Below are positions 23,870 to 35,662 of a stretch of DNA of 64,000 nucleotides, in pieces; position 1 is the first letter of the stretch, and the number at the start of each line of letters is the position of its first letter. Where the stretch lies: the NCBI GenBank assembly GCA_021186555.1, contig JAJKFL010000011.1, forward strand, positions 36,960,923 through 37,024,922. Direction: 5' to 3'. Source of the stretch: Reticulitermes speratus. Its lineage: Eukaryota; Arthropoda; Insecta; Blattodea; Rhinotermitidae. Position numbers and translations under genes: made by a program. Under the pieces are notes generated by a model. It worked only from the letters and a program-made list of their open reading frames with translations, was not told the DNA's origin and did not search any database.

Positions 23870-25475
23870 ATCGTGGAGCATTGGTGGAATGATACTGACA
23901 GGGGAAACTGAAGTACTGGGAGAGAAACATTATACAGCGTTGGTGGTAGATGGATGAATGAGTATGGAGCATTGGTGGAATGATACTGACAGGGGAAACT
24001 GAAGTACTGGGAGAGAAACATTATACAGCGTTGGTGGTAGATGTATGAATGAGTATGGAGCAATAGTGGAATGATACTGACAGGGGAAACTGAAGTACTG
24101 GGAGAGAAACATTATACAGCGTTGGTGGTAGATGGATGAATGAGTATGGAGCATTGGTGGAATGATACTGACAGGGGAAACTGAAGTACTGGGAGAGAAA
24201 CATTATACAGCGTTGGTGGTAGATGTATGAATGAGTATGGAGCAATAGTGGAATGATACTGACAGGGGAAACTGAAGTATGGGAGAGAAACATTATACAG
24301 CGTTGGTGGTAGATGGATGAATGAGTATGGAGCATTGGTGGAATGATACTGACAGGGGAAACTGAAGTACTGGGAGAGAAACATTATACAGCGTTGGTGG
24401 TAGATGTATGAATGAGTATGGAGCAATAGTGGAATGATACTGACAGGGGAAACTGAAGTACTGGGAGAGAAACATTATACAGCGTTGGTGGTAGATGGAT
24501 GAATGAGTATGGAGCATTGGTGGAATGATACTGACAGGGGAAAACTGAAGTACTGGGAGAGAAACATTATACAGCGTTGGTGGTAGATGGATGAATGAGT
24601 ATGGAGCATTGGTGGAATGATACTGACAGGGGAAAACTGAAGTACTGTGAGAGAAACATTATACAGTGTTGGTGGTAGATGGATGAATGAGTATGGGGCA
24701 TTGGTGGAATGATACTGACAGGGGAAACTGAAGTACTGGGAGAAAACATTATACAGCGTTGGTGGTAGATGGATGAATGAGTATGGGGCATTGGTGGAAT
24801 GATACTGACAGGGGAAACTGAAGTACTGGGAGAAAACATTATACAGCGTTGGTGGTAGATGGATGAATGAGTATGGAGCATTGGTGGAATGATACTGACA
24901 GGGGAAAACTGAAGTACTGGGAGAGAAACATTATACAGCGTTGGTGGTAGATGGATGAATGAGTGTGGAGCATTGGTGGAATGATACTGACAGGGGAAAC
25001 TGAAGTACTGGGAGAGAAACATTATACAGCGTTGGTGGTAGATGGATGAATGAGTGTGGAGCATTGGTGGAATGATACTGACAGGGGAAAACTGAAGTAC
25101 TGGGAGAGAAACATTATACAGCGTTGGTGGTAGATGTATGAATGAGTGTGGAGCATTGGTGGAATGATACTGACAGGGGAAACTGAAGTACTGGGAGAGA
25201 AACATTATACAGCGTTGGTGGTAGATGGATGAATGAGTGTGGAGCATTGGTGGAATGATACTGACAGGGGAAAACTGAAGTACTGGGAGAGAAACATTAT
25301 ACAGCGTTGGTGGTAGATGGATGAATGAGTTGGAGCATTGGTGGAATGATACTGACAGGGGAAAACTGAAGTACTGGGAGAGAAACATTATACAGCGTTG
25401 GTGGTAGATGGTATGAATGATGTGTGGAGCATTGGTGGAATGATACTGACAGGGGAAAACTGAAGTACTGGGAGG
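23870..25475 (-). repeat. 91-bp array derived from the body of SINE family A
   Basis: About seventeen units of 91-92 bp. The segment cagtatcattccaccaatgc plus the neighbouring cttcccctgtcag-type sequence matches the SINE body at 583-846. The other half (ctaccaccaacgctgtataa) is not in the SINE. In 23938-24520 units alternate between gcattggtgg and gcaatagtgg, giving a dimer period of about 182 bp. Open frames of up to 273 codons are artefacts of the repeat. Confidence 0.9.
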
Positions 25476-25545
25476 AAAGCTGTCTCAGTACGACTTTGTT
25501 TACCACAAATCTAACGTGGTCTGGCCTGTGATCAAACCCTATGTA
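25476..25545 (-). mobile_element. SINE family A body, directly joined to the 91-bp array
   Basis: On the minus strand gtttgatcacaggccagacc matches the B-box region of family A (gttcgatcccaggtcagtcc), followed by gatttgtggta, then straight into the array unit. The head is missing. Confidence 0.8.
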
Positions 25546-25555
25546 CAACACACTG

Positions 25556-25835
25556 ATTGCTTTTTATAACAGAGACGGAGTGTGTTTACTGCGCGGTACG
25601 GACTGTATTTATGTGTTTTGTGTGATCTGAGAACAAACAGCGATTATTTCATGTACAACATTAACTGACGGTTTGTATAACTGAGACGGAGTGTGTTACT
25701 GCGCGGTACGGACTGTATTATGTGTTTTGTGTGGATCTCAGAACAAACAGCGATTATTTCACTGTACAACACTATCTGAATGTTTATAACAGAGACGGAG
25801 TGTGTTTACTGCGCGGTACGAGCTGAGTATTTGTA
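25556..25835 (+). repeat. 114-bp satellite, array 3 (short)
   Basis: Two to three units with several one-base deletions (tttcatgtacaac, gtgttactgcg, gtattatgtg). It ends gcgcggtacgagctgagtat. Confidence 0.95.
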
Positions 25836-25866
25836 CATAATCAGTTTAATCTGGGTCCTTCAACAG

Positions 25867-26126
25867 GCCGTGCCATGGCTCAGGCGGTTAGTCTCCTGCC
25901 TCCCACCGCGGATGCCCGGGTTCGATCCCAGGTCAGTCCATGTGGGATTTGTGATGGAGAAAGTGACATTGAGTAAGGTTTTCCTCCAAGTACTTCGGTT
26001 TTTTCATTGTCAATATGATGACAACATTGTTCCATACTTATCTTCATCTTAATACTACTCTTACCAGAAGGACAAGCGGGCGAAGCTTGAGAACGTTCAA
26101 ACAAAGCAAAGCTCTTTCTGATATCT
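25867..26126 (+). mobile_element. tRNA-derived SINE, family A, full length
   Basis: The A box is tggctcaggcgg and the B box is gggttcgatcccagg. The body reads aagtacttcggttttttcat and the 3' end is gaacgttcaaacaaagcaaa then gctctttctgatatc. It matches 583-846 (minus) over its whole length. Confidence 0.85.
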
Positions 26127-26242
26127 GAAGTGCAAGTGATGTAAAGGCACTTTCACTCAGTGCATAGACTCGCACTGTCCTCGGAGGCAGAATTGTCAGC
26201 GGAATTCGCTACTTGAGCTGAAATCTGGTCATGAGGGGCTTG

Positions 26243-27493
26243 ATTCCAGGACTGTCCGGACCGTGCCGTAGAACCAGCTCGATACCAGAACTGTCCGGAC
26301 CGTGCCGTAGAACAGCTCGATACCAGGACTGTCCGGACCGTGCCGTAGAACAGCTCGATACCAGGACTGTCCGGACCGTGCCGTAGAACAGCTCGATACC
26401 AGGACTGTCCGGACCGTGCCGTAGAACAGCTCCATACCAGGACTGTCCGGACCGTGCCGTAGAACAGCTCCATACCAGGACTGTCCGGACCGTGCCGTAG
26501 AACAGCTCCATACCAGGACTGTCCGGACCGTGCCGTAGAACCAGCTCGATACCAGGACTGTCCGGACCGTGCCGTAGAACCAGCTCGATACCAGGACTGT
26601 CCGGACCGTGCCGTAGAACAGCTCGATACCAGGACTGTCCGGACCGTGCCGTAGAACAGCTCGATACCAGGACTGTCCGGACCGTGCCGTAGAACAGCTC
26701 CATACCAGGACTGTCCGGACCGTGCCGTAGAACAGCTCATACCAGGACTGTCCGGACCGTGCCGTAGAACAGCTCCATACCAGGACTGTCCGGACCGTGC
26801 CGTAGAACCAGCTCGATACCAGGACTGTCGGACCGTGCCGTAGAACCAGCTCGATACCAGATTGTCCGACCGTGCCGTAGAACCAGCTCGATACCAGGAC
26901 TGTCCGGACCGTGCCGTAGAACCAGCTCGATACCAGGACTGTCCGGACCGTGCCGTAGAACCACTCGATACCAGGACTGTCGGACCGTGCCGTAGAACCA
27001 GCTCGATACAGGACTGTCCGGACCGTGCCGTAGAACCAGCTCGATACCAGGACTGTCCGGACCGTGCCGTAGAACCAGCTCGATACCAGGACTGTCCGGA
27101 CCGTGCCGTAGAACCACTCGATACCAGACTGTCCGGACCGTGCCGTAGAACCGCTCGATACCAGGACTGTCCCGACCGTGCCGTAGAACCAGCTCGATAC
27201 CAGGACTGTCCGACCGTGCCGTAGAACAGCTCGATACCAGACTGTCCGGACCGTGCCGTAGAACCAGCTCGATACCAGGACTGTCCGGACCGTGCCGTAG
27301 AACCAGCTCGATACCAGGACTGTCCGGACCGTGCCGTAGAACCAGCTCGATACCAGGACTGTCCGGACCGTGCCGTAGAACCAGCTCGATACAGACTGTC
27401 CGGACCGTCCCGTAGAACCAGCTGATACCAGGACTGTCCCGACCGTGCGTAGAACCAGCTCGATACCAGACTGTCCGACCGTGCCGTAGAACC
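26243..27493. repeat. 38/39-bp GC-rich minisatellite
   Basis: About 32 units around gataccaggactgtccggac and cgtgccgtagaaccagctc. The 39-bp form is in register with codons (13 residues, STARSGQSWYRAG type). The 38-bp form shifts frame, so a 467-codon minus-strand frame weaves through it. This is a repeat artefact, not a protein. Confidence 0.95.
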
Positions 27494-27949
27494 CAGACAG
27501 TTGGCGACGCTTCCGATTAGAGTCAGTGCTGCAGTGAGAAGTGAACCCCAGACCACGCCTGGTTCTTTTTTGTGCCGCAGGAAGTCAATTGGCAGCCACG
27601 TGACGCGAGCTGTAATTTACTGTAGCTTTAGGGGTGTTTAGATTTGAAGCAGCCCCCGCTATAATTTTATATCCACTTCCCTGCCGCCCCTAACAACCAT
27701 TAATTTGCCAAATAAAGAACAGTTGCCTGCCCTAATGGATAGGTTACAATGGCGGCGCCACCGTAGCTTGTCGATAGTCATTTCGTTCCCACAATGCACT
27801 GTTGTTTGTCAAGTCATGTACTTGAGGGTGATCATGATAGTTTTATTACGGAATAGAGTGTAACTGGAGGAGGGGAAGGGCTCCAGTTGTGCTCGGTTAC
27901 ACGCAAGAGTGGCATCGGTGCAGTGTTCCTCGCCGTAGCGACAAAATCC
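27494..27949. other. Unique sequence, no gene seen
   Basis: No coding or RNA signal was recognised in this stretch. Confidence 0.5.
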
Positions 27950-28135
27950 GTGTCGTGCAGCATGTTTATTTACGCTGTAGTCTGTAAAGTCGGTCCTTGT
28001 CACCACGGCATGGCGCGGCCTGCAGATATGGAGGGTAGCTGCGAATACACTGAATAAACAGTCGCGGACAGCCGACAAAGGGTGGTCCTCCAGCTTGGTG
28101 GTTGGGCGAGGTGCTAACAACTCCTCACCGTAAGA
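27950..28135 (+). mobile_element. Fragment of a dispersed transposon-like repeat
   Basis: The minus strand reads a peptide around KLEDHPLSAVRDCLFSVFAA and the plus strand around SRTADKGWSSS. I associate both with a dispersed repeat in polyneopteran insects. It directly precedes the LINE end at 28136. This is memory-based and not searched. Confidence 0.4.
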
Positions 28136-28508
28136 AAATTACCAAGTTACGAAACATTTGACAAAGTCTCGGACCTGGACTGATACTTTGGTACAACTTA
28201 AGAAACGGAAAAGGACTTTGGTGGAGAGACCTGAGGGAAGGAGACCATTTGGAAGACCCAGGCGTAGATGGGAGGGTGATATTAAAATGGATCTTGAAGA
28301 AGTGGGATGGGGGGAATGGACTGGATTGATATGGCTCAGTATAGGGACAGGTGGCGGGCTGTTGTGAATGCGGTAATGAACCTTCGGGTTCCACAAAACG
28401 CGGGGAATTTCTTGACTAACTGACGAACTGTTTGCTTCTCAAGAAGGACTGTGCTACATGGAGTTAGTTAGTTTTGTTTGTTTGTTTGTTAGTTAGTTAG
28501 TTAGTTAG
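28136..28508 (+). mobile_element. 5'-truncated LINE 3' end, with (GTTA)n tail
   Basis: The plus strand encodes the C-terminal end of a non-LTR retrotransposon reverse transcriptase: RPEGRRPFGRPRRRWEGDIK then MDLEEVGW. After a one-base frameshift it continues [17 protein letters not shown]. The basic GRPRRRW motif and the WRAVVN end are typical of arthropod LINE ORF2 ends. The 3' tail is a run of gtta repeats. It is decayed, with no intact frame. Confidence 0.85.
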
Positions 28509-29509
28509 TACTTTTCTGGATTATGATAGCGTGCTGTGGTAAGTATACGAACTTTCTGGAAGAACAGCCACCCTGAAGATGTAGGCAGTATGTTCCTTCG
28601 AAATACTAGTAACAACCCATCAACCCAGAAGACAATACACACTGCCCTCGCCTTGTTTGACAACACTGCACCACCTACACGGTTCATTTAGCAGTAAGAT
28701 TCGTGTTAACACGTGATCATGCCTGTCCGCCCGACTGTCCCACCTTCTACTTACCCAGCCCATCTCAGCAGATGCTGTCACGTCCCGCAGGCCTGTTTAT
28801 CCCCTTACCTCTGTCCTGCCAGTAGTTCCCATGGCTCGTATTAATTAGAGCGGCTGCCGACGGTCGGCGCCACTGCGCCCCGCCCCCCTAATAAAATGGT
28901 CTGAACCACAAAGAACTGGACGCCTGGGAATGTGTGTCGACTTAAGGGCTGGTAATGGCCACCCCTGGAAACAGAGTTGGCAACACGAGGGCCACAATTG
29001 TGAGGCGCATTAAGAAGGTTTCACGCTAGACGTACTGCACGTGACAGCGTCGAGCTGAGGGTTAATGGCGCGTAACGGCTTGCAAAGCAGCCCTAGCTGT
29101 GTGCAGACTGCATGAGTGTCTAGGTGCGCTAGATCAGCCTAGGCTGTACAACCAGCACTAGCAGCATGCAGAATAGATGTGTGTAGACTAGCATCAGATA
29201 CGTGCAGTCTACACAGCCACTTATGACCGAGTCTGCAGTCCGGTATTTCCACACTGGCTTCAGCTTACAACTGCACTGTGCTGCTGTCTGCATTTGTGGT
29301 GGGCGATGTTATTGGCACTGTGCAGACTGCGTCAGAGTCAAGGTTAGTATGACTGGTGGTCAGTCAGTCAGTCCTTCTTGGTGTCGAACACCTCCTGGGG
29401 CTCATGACTACACCTTAGTGTGCTGATTTTTACTGTCCACTGGTCCTGGGGCGCCCTGTGTGAGGACAGTTAACGACAAACACTAACCTGAATTATATAT
29501 AAACATTCA
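28509..29509. other. No gene seen; one ribozyme-like repeat motif
   Basis: At 28573-28603 the sequence cctgaagatg ... cttcgaaatac resembles the signature discussed for 63921-63964. The rest is unique, with short open frames only. Confidence 0.4.
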
Positions 29510-32131
29510 GTTCGTACCGCGCAGTAAACACACTACGTCTCAGTTATACAAACCAGTCAGTTAATGTTGTACAGTAAAATAATCGCTGTTTGTTCTGAGA
29601 TCCACACAAAACACATAAATACAGTCCGTACCGCGCAGTAAACACACTCCGTCTCAGTTATACAAACCAGTCAGTTAATGCTGTACAGTGAAATAATCGC
29701 TGTTTGTTCTGAGATCCACACAAAACACATAAATACAGTCCGTACCGCGCAGTAAACACACTCCGTCTCAGTTATACAAACCAGTCAGTTAATGTTGTAC
29801 AGTGAAATAATCGCTGTTTGTTCTGAGATCCACACAAAACACATAAATACAGTCCGTACCGCGCAGTAAACACACTCCGTCTCAGTTATACAAACCAGTC
29901 AGTTAATGTTGTACAGTGAAATAATCGCTGTTTGTTCTGAGATCCACACAAAACACATAAATACAGTCCGTACCGCGCAGTAAACACACTCCGTCTCAGT
30001 TATACAAACCAGTCAGTTAATGTTGTACAGTGAAATAATCGCTGTTTGTTCTGAGATTCACACAAAACACATAAATACAGTCCGTACCGCGCAGTAAACA
30101 CACTCCGTCTCAGTTATACAAACCAGTCAGTTAATGCTGTACAGTGAAATAATCGCTGTTTGTTCTGAGATCCACACAAAACACATAAATACAGTCCGTA
30201 CCGCGCAGTAAACACACTCCGTCTCAGTTATACAAACCAGTCAGTTAATGTTGTACAGTGAAATAATCGCTGTTTGTTCTGAGATCCACACAAAACACAT
30301 AAATACAGTCCGTACCGCGCAGTAAACACACTCCGTCTCAGTTATACAAACCAGTCAGTTAATGTTGTACAGTGAAATAATCGCTGTTTGTTCTGAGATC
30401 CACACAAAACACATAAATACAGTCCGTACCGCGCAGTAAACACACTCCGTCTCAGTTATACAAACCAGTCAGTTAATGCTGTACAGTGAAATAATCGCTG
30501 TTTGTTCTGAGATTCACACAAAACACATAAATACAGTCCGTACCGCGCAGTAAACACACTCCGTCTCAGTTATACAAACCAGTCAGTTAATGCTGTACAG
30601 TGAAATAATCGCTGTTTGTTCTGAGATCCACACAAAACACATAAATACAGTCCGTACCGCGCAGTAAACACACTCCGTCTCAGTTATACAAACCAGTCAG
30701 TTAATGCTGTACAGTGAAATAATCGCTGTTTGTTCTGAGATCCACACAAAACACATAAATACAGTCCGTACCGCGCAGTAAACACACTCCGTCTCAGTTA
30801 TACAAACCAGTCAGTTAATGCTGTACAGTGAAATAATCGCTGTTTGTTCTGAGATCCACACAAAACACATAAATACAGTCCGTACCGCGCAGTAAACACA
30901 CTCCGTCTCAGTTATACAAACCAGTCAGTTAATGCTGTACAGTGAAATAATCGCTGTTTGTTCTGAGATCCACACAAAACACATAAATACAGTCCGTACC
31001 GCGCAGTAAACACACTTCGTCTCAGTTATACAAACCAGTCAGTTAATGTTGTACAGTGAAATAATCGCTGTTTGTTCTGAGATTCACACAAAACACATAA
31101 ATACAGTCCGTACCGCGCAGTAAACACACTCCGTCTCAGTTATACAAACCAGTCAGTTAATGCTGTACAGTGAAATAATCGCTGTTTGTTCTGAGATCCA
31201 CACAAAACACATAAATACAGTCCGTACCGCGCAGTAAACACACTCCGTCTCAGTTATACAAACCAGTCAGTTAATGTTGTACAGTGAAATAATCGCTGTT
31301 TGTTCTGAGATCCACACAAAACACATAAATACAGTCCGTACCGCGCAGTAAACACACTCCGTCTCAGTTATACAAACCAGTCAGTTAATGTTGTACAGTG
31401 AAATAATCGCTGTTTGTTCTGAGATCCACACAAAACACATAAATACAGTCCGTACCGCGCAGTAAACACACTCCGTCTCAGTTATACAAACCAGTCAGTT
31501 AATGTTGTACAGTGAAATAATCGCTGTTTGTTCTGAGATTCACACAAAACACATAAATACAGTCCGTACCGCGCAGTAAACACACTCCGTCTCAGTTATA
31601 CAAACCAGTCAGTTAATGCTGTACAGTGAAATAATCGCTGTTTGTTCTGAGATCCACACAAAACACATAAATACAGTCCGTACCGCGCAGTAAACACACT
31701 CCGTCTCAGTTATACAAACCAGTCAGTTAATGCTGTACAGTGAAATAATCGCTGTTTGTTCTGAGATCCACACAAAACACATAAATACAGTCCGTACCGC
31801 GCAGTAAACACACTCCGTCTCAGTTATACAAACCAGTCAGTTAATGCTGTACAGTGAAATAATCGCTGTTTGTTCTGAGATCCACACAAAACACATAAAT
31901 ACAGTCCGTACCGCGCAGTAAACACACTCCGTCTCAGTTATACAAACCAGTCAGTTAATGCTGTACAGTGAAATAATCGCTGTTTGTTCTGAGATCCACA
32001 CAAAACACATAAATACAGTCCGTACCGCGCAGTAAACACACTCCGTCTCAGTTATACAAACCAGTCAGTTAATGCTGTACAGTGAAATAATCGCTGTTTG
32101 TTCTGAGATCCACACAAAACACATAAATACA
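29510..32131 (-). repeat. 114-bp satellite, array 4 (minus orientation)
   Basis: Twenty-three very regular units with an exact 114-base period, measured at 29627, 29741 and 29855. Variation is limited to a few sites (aatgctg/aatgttg, gatccac/gattcac). The left flank is ctaacctgaattatatataa and the right flank is tacactgtgtgggcagaacg. Confidence 0.97.
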
Positions 32132-32255
32132 CTGTGTGGGCAGAACGTAGAATTGTTGAATGTTAAACATGACGGTACATATAGTAACCACTGGGCTGTA
32201 GAGGGTTAATGTTAAAGCAGGTGGTATACGTAGTAAATACTGTCTTTAAAGGGTT
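32132..32255 (-). repeat. Conserved right flank of array 4, internally duplicated
   Basis: It contains ggtacatatagtaaccactg then tagagggttaa, matching (reversed) the flank at 34891-34967 and the spacers in array 2. A second, diverged copy of about 48 bp follows (gtggtatacgtagtaaatac then ttaaagggtta). Confidence 0.8.
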
Positions 32256-32849
32256 ACTTTTTTCAGGCTGTGTAGCCATTGGTATTTTTGTAAAAAGAGG
32301 GCCAAAACAGGGGTGTCCACGACATTTTAACCTCAGACTCTCAACTGATAGTTTTTAACAAACGTCGGCACTGCATTTAGATTTCTGATTTTTTAACTTC
32401 ACTACTGAGTTTTTATTTTTGTATTGACCCCAACTTATGAATTTCGGCAGTAACACTGTAATGGACAGTGTTTGGGCTGGCGTCCCGACGTCTCCCGGCA
32501 GCTCACAGTTGCTCAGTGTGCAGGGCGTGTCGAAATTAAAAAGACAGTATGGCCCAGTCGCCATGTTGTTGTGCATCATCACACAAAATGGCGGTAACAA
32601 TGTTGTGTTCCGGAAGTTAACGCAATAAACAGACGTTTCGAGCTCCCCTATTCCGAAAATGATTTTATTGGCATCGTGGGTTTGAATACCGCACGCGGAA
32701 GGCATTTAACCTGCGTCGAGTGCAAGTCCGACGCTTTCGCGCTGCTGACGGCACCCTTTAGTGCACAGTAGTCACTGTACTTAAGTTTACCGCCAGAATT
32801 AACACTAAAAATATCTCATTATTGACACAGTGTGTTTACTTGAAGCAGG
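32256..32849. other. Unique sequence, no gene seen
   Basis: A minus-strand frame of 116 codons (32355-32705) shows no recognisable domain. Confidence 0.5.
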
Positions 32850-33117
32850 AACCCAATATTTTGGTGGAGAAACCTGAGGGAAAGAAACCACTTGATAGAC
32901 CTAGGCGTAGATGGAGAAGAAAATGTTAAAATGGACTTCAAAGACGGGATTGTAGGGCGTGGACAGGATTAATTTGGCTCAAGACAGGGACAGATGGCGG
33001 GCTGTTGTGAATGCGGTAATGAACCTTTGGGTTCCATAAAACGCGGGGAATTTCTTGACTAGCTGAAGACCTGTTAGCTTCTCAAGAAGGACTGTGCTAC
33101 ATGGAGTTAGTTAGTTG

Positions 33118-33150
<33 letters not shown>

Positions 33151-33163
33151 CTAGCTAGTTACT
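32850..33163 (+). mobile_element. 5'-truncated LINE 3' end, with (GTTA)n tail
   Basis: Same family as 28136-28508. It shares gatggcgggctgttgtgaat, acgcggggaatttcttgact and tcaagaaggactgtgctaca, then gtta repeats to 33163. The coding part is broken by indels. An AT run follows at 33236-33252. Confidence 0.9.
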
Positions 33164-33390
33164 TAGGGTATTTACTGAACGATACCCATACTTTGCCAAT
33201 CTGCAACTCAAAATTATCACCCAAAAGCAATAAACAATATATATATATATATACCTATGCCATAACAAAGTTTACAATAATACAGAACCAAAAATTTCAC
33301 ATATCAAGTCACATGTGAGATGACTTGGGTGAAGGTCACTTTTGAAATACTTCTTTGGAAAAATTGTTAAGAAACCATATAGAAACACTA

Positions 33391-33672
33391 CACTGCGCTA
33401 CAAGCCGGAAGGTCGCGGGTTCGATTCCCGATGGTGTCACTGGAATTTTTCATTGACATAATCCTTTCGGTCGCACTATGGCCCTGGGGTCGACTCAGCC
33501 TCTAACATAAATAAGTACCAGGAATATTTCCTGGGGGGTAAAGGCGGCCGGTGCATAGGGCTGACAACCTTACCACCTTCATGAGCCGATTGTCTACAAA
33601 TCTGTGAGCCTCAAGCTACTGGAACCCTAAGGGCCTGTAATGGCATTGCTGCACCTTTACCTTTACCTTTAC
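33391..33672 (+). mobile_element. SINE family B, 5'-truncated
   Basis: It begins within the tRNA-like head (cactgcgctacaagccgga) and has an intact B box (gggttcgattcccg). The central domain is ataagtaccaggaatatttc then cctggggggtaaaggcggcc, and it ends in acctttacctttacctttac. Confidence 0.9.
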
Positions 33673-34760
33673 CACGGACCCGTTCAGCTGACAGTGCAGC
33701 ACAGTGCTTCCCCTCTCGTGACAAGCAGCGGAAGCACTGTTCAAATCTCATGACGATCAAGTGGGATATTTCCTGCCTGACTGCGGCTAATTGTTGCGGT
33801 CCGGCACTCATTGTTTCCCCACAATGCACATTAATTTGTCCGCCGACCCCCCCCCCCCCCCCCTGCCAGCTGCTCTTCTCTTGTTTTGCAGTTCACGTAA
33901 CCGTCGACAGGCAGCAGCACACTCCGCGTTACCTAGAAGCACTTTTGTTTTTATTTTTTGGCATTGATATTCGATGTTGAAGTGCAGAAATCCCAAACTG
34001 TGCAGTTTAATTGCATTGAACGGTCCGCGGCGAAAGTCATTTGTCACAATAATAACAGTAATAACAGCAAATTAACTAACGGCAGCTCTTCGACGCGTGG
34101 CGTATGTGCTTGGTTTCCCATCATTCATCGCGCGCGCCCATCTGTTTCCCGCCAACGTGACGTCACTGATCGCCCTTTGTTCTGACGGAAAATGCAGTAA
34201 CCGCTAATGATTTGCGCTGATCGTTAGGGTGAAAGCTTTCGCGTGTTGACACGCAATGCGACAGTCAGCTGTTATGTGAACTGCCTAGAGAGATCAAAAT
34301 CGATATGTGAACGGCGAAACAATACCAGGAACCAAACCCATATCATTTGTGACGTACCGTCTGAAATTAGTACAACACTATAGAGGTCTATAGGGGGGGT
34401 ACAGGCCTTTCCGTAATGGGAGTAATGTAGCAACTATGAAAATTTGCTGACAAATAAAGGCTGTTATTGCATCTGCACGACATCTGTTGGAAGTCGACTG
34501 AATTAGCTACTTCTAAAAACGAAGAAAATTTATGAACGAAATTAACTGACGTCATGGAGTAGAGCCTTCCTTGAAAGTATGCCAGTTGCTCAGCTAGTCA
34601 AGCCAAAGAGCTAACTAAGGGCGTCCTTCGGTCTGTTTAGCCATTCCTGCGTTTAACCGCATCGCTGGGCTCTGTAACACACACGTTGTACTGTAACTGG
34701 GGCTTGCGCTTACGCTAACGTTCCGTCAGCTAGTGAAGACATTGCGAGCGTCTTATATGA
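33673..34760. other. Unique sequence, no gene seen
   Basis: It includes a C run at 33847-33862. Short open frames only. Confidence 0.5.
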
Positions 34761-34761
34761 C

Positions 34762-34845
34762 GCGTAGGTTTATTACCGTGCTCACAAGAGCCCGCCACTT
34801 GTCCCTATCCTGAGTCAGATGAATCCAGTACACACCCTCCCGTCC
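34762..34845 (-). mobile_element. LINE 3' fragment
   Basis: On the minus strand it reads ggatagggacaagtggcggg then ctcttgtgagcacggtaata, matching the end of the LINE frame seen at 28136-28508 and 61935-62265. Confidence 0.75.
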
Positions 34846-34890
34846 TGTCCTATGGCTCACCGTGTGTCACGTGTGCTATGCATCAAAAGT

Positions 34891-34967
34891 ACCTCTAAAG
34901 CCCAGTGGTTACTATATGTACCACCATGTTTAACATTCACAAATTCTACGTTCTGCCCACACAGTGT
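34891..34967 (+). repeat. Conserved left flank of the 114-bp arrays
   Basis: The sequence agcccagtggttactatatg then accaccatgtttaacattca and ttctacgttctgcccacaca is nearly identical to the spacers in array 2 and to the reversed flank at 32132. Confidence 0.9.
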
Positions 34968-35662
34968 ATTTGTGTGTTTTGTGTGGATCTCAGAACAAAC
35001 AGCGATTATTTCACTGTACAGCATTAACTGACTGGTTTGTATAACTGAGACGGAGTGTGTTTACTGCGCGGTACGGACTGTATTTATGTGTTTTGTGTGG
35101 ATCTCAGAACAAACAGCGATTATTTCACTGTACAACATTACTATTTAACTGACTGGTTTTGTATAACTGAGACGGAGTGGGGTGTTTACTGCGCGGTACG
35201 GACTGTATTTATGTGTTTTGTGTGGATCTCAGAACAAACAGCGATTATTTCACTTTACAACATTAACTGACTGGTTTGTGTAACTGAGACGGAGTGTTTA
35301 CTGCGCGGTACGAACTGTATTTATGTGTTTTGTGTGGATCTCAGAACAAACAGCGATTATTTCACTGTACAACATTAACTGACTGGTTTGTATAACTGAG
35401 ACGGAGTGTGTTTACTGCGCGGTACGGACTGTATTTATGTGTTTTGTGTGGATCTCAGAACAAACAGCGATTATTTCACTGTACAACATTAACTGACTGG
35501 TTTGTATAACTGAGACGGAGTGTGTTTACTGCGCGGTACGGACTGTATTTATCTGTTTTGTGTGGATCTCAGAACAAACAGCGATTATTTCACTGTACAA
35601 CATTAACTGACTGGTTTGTGTAACTGAGACGGAGTGTGTTTACTGCGCGGTGCGGACTGTAT
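34968..35662 (+). repeat. 114-bp satellite, array 5
   Basis: Six units. One has an insertion (attactatttaactgac) and one an extra ggg. The right flank (atatagttcaggttagtgtt) matches the reversed left flank of array 4. Confidence 0.95.

Noticed and set aside
24567-25388. 273-codon minus-strand frame
   Set aside because: Artefact of the 91-bp SINE-derived array.
25867-25945. tRNA gene
   Set aside because: Head of SINE family A; the same body and tail follow as in the copy at 583-846.
26153-27556. 467-codon minus-strand open frame with STARSGQSWYRAG repeats
   Set aside because: It follows the 38/39-bp minisatellite and changes frame at each 38-bp unit, with no start or splice context.
33109-33163. 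Telomeric repeat
   Set aside because: The unit is TTAG, not the insect TTAGG, and it is the tail of a LINE copy.
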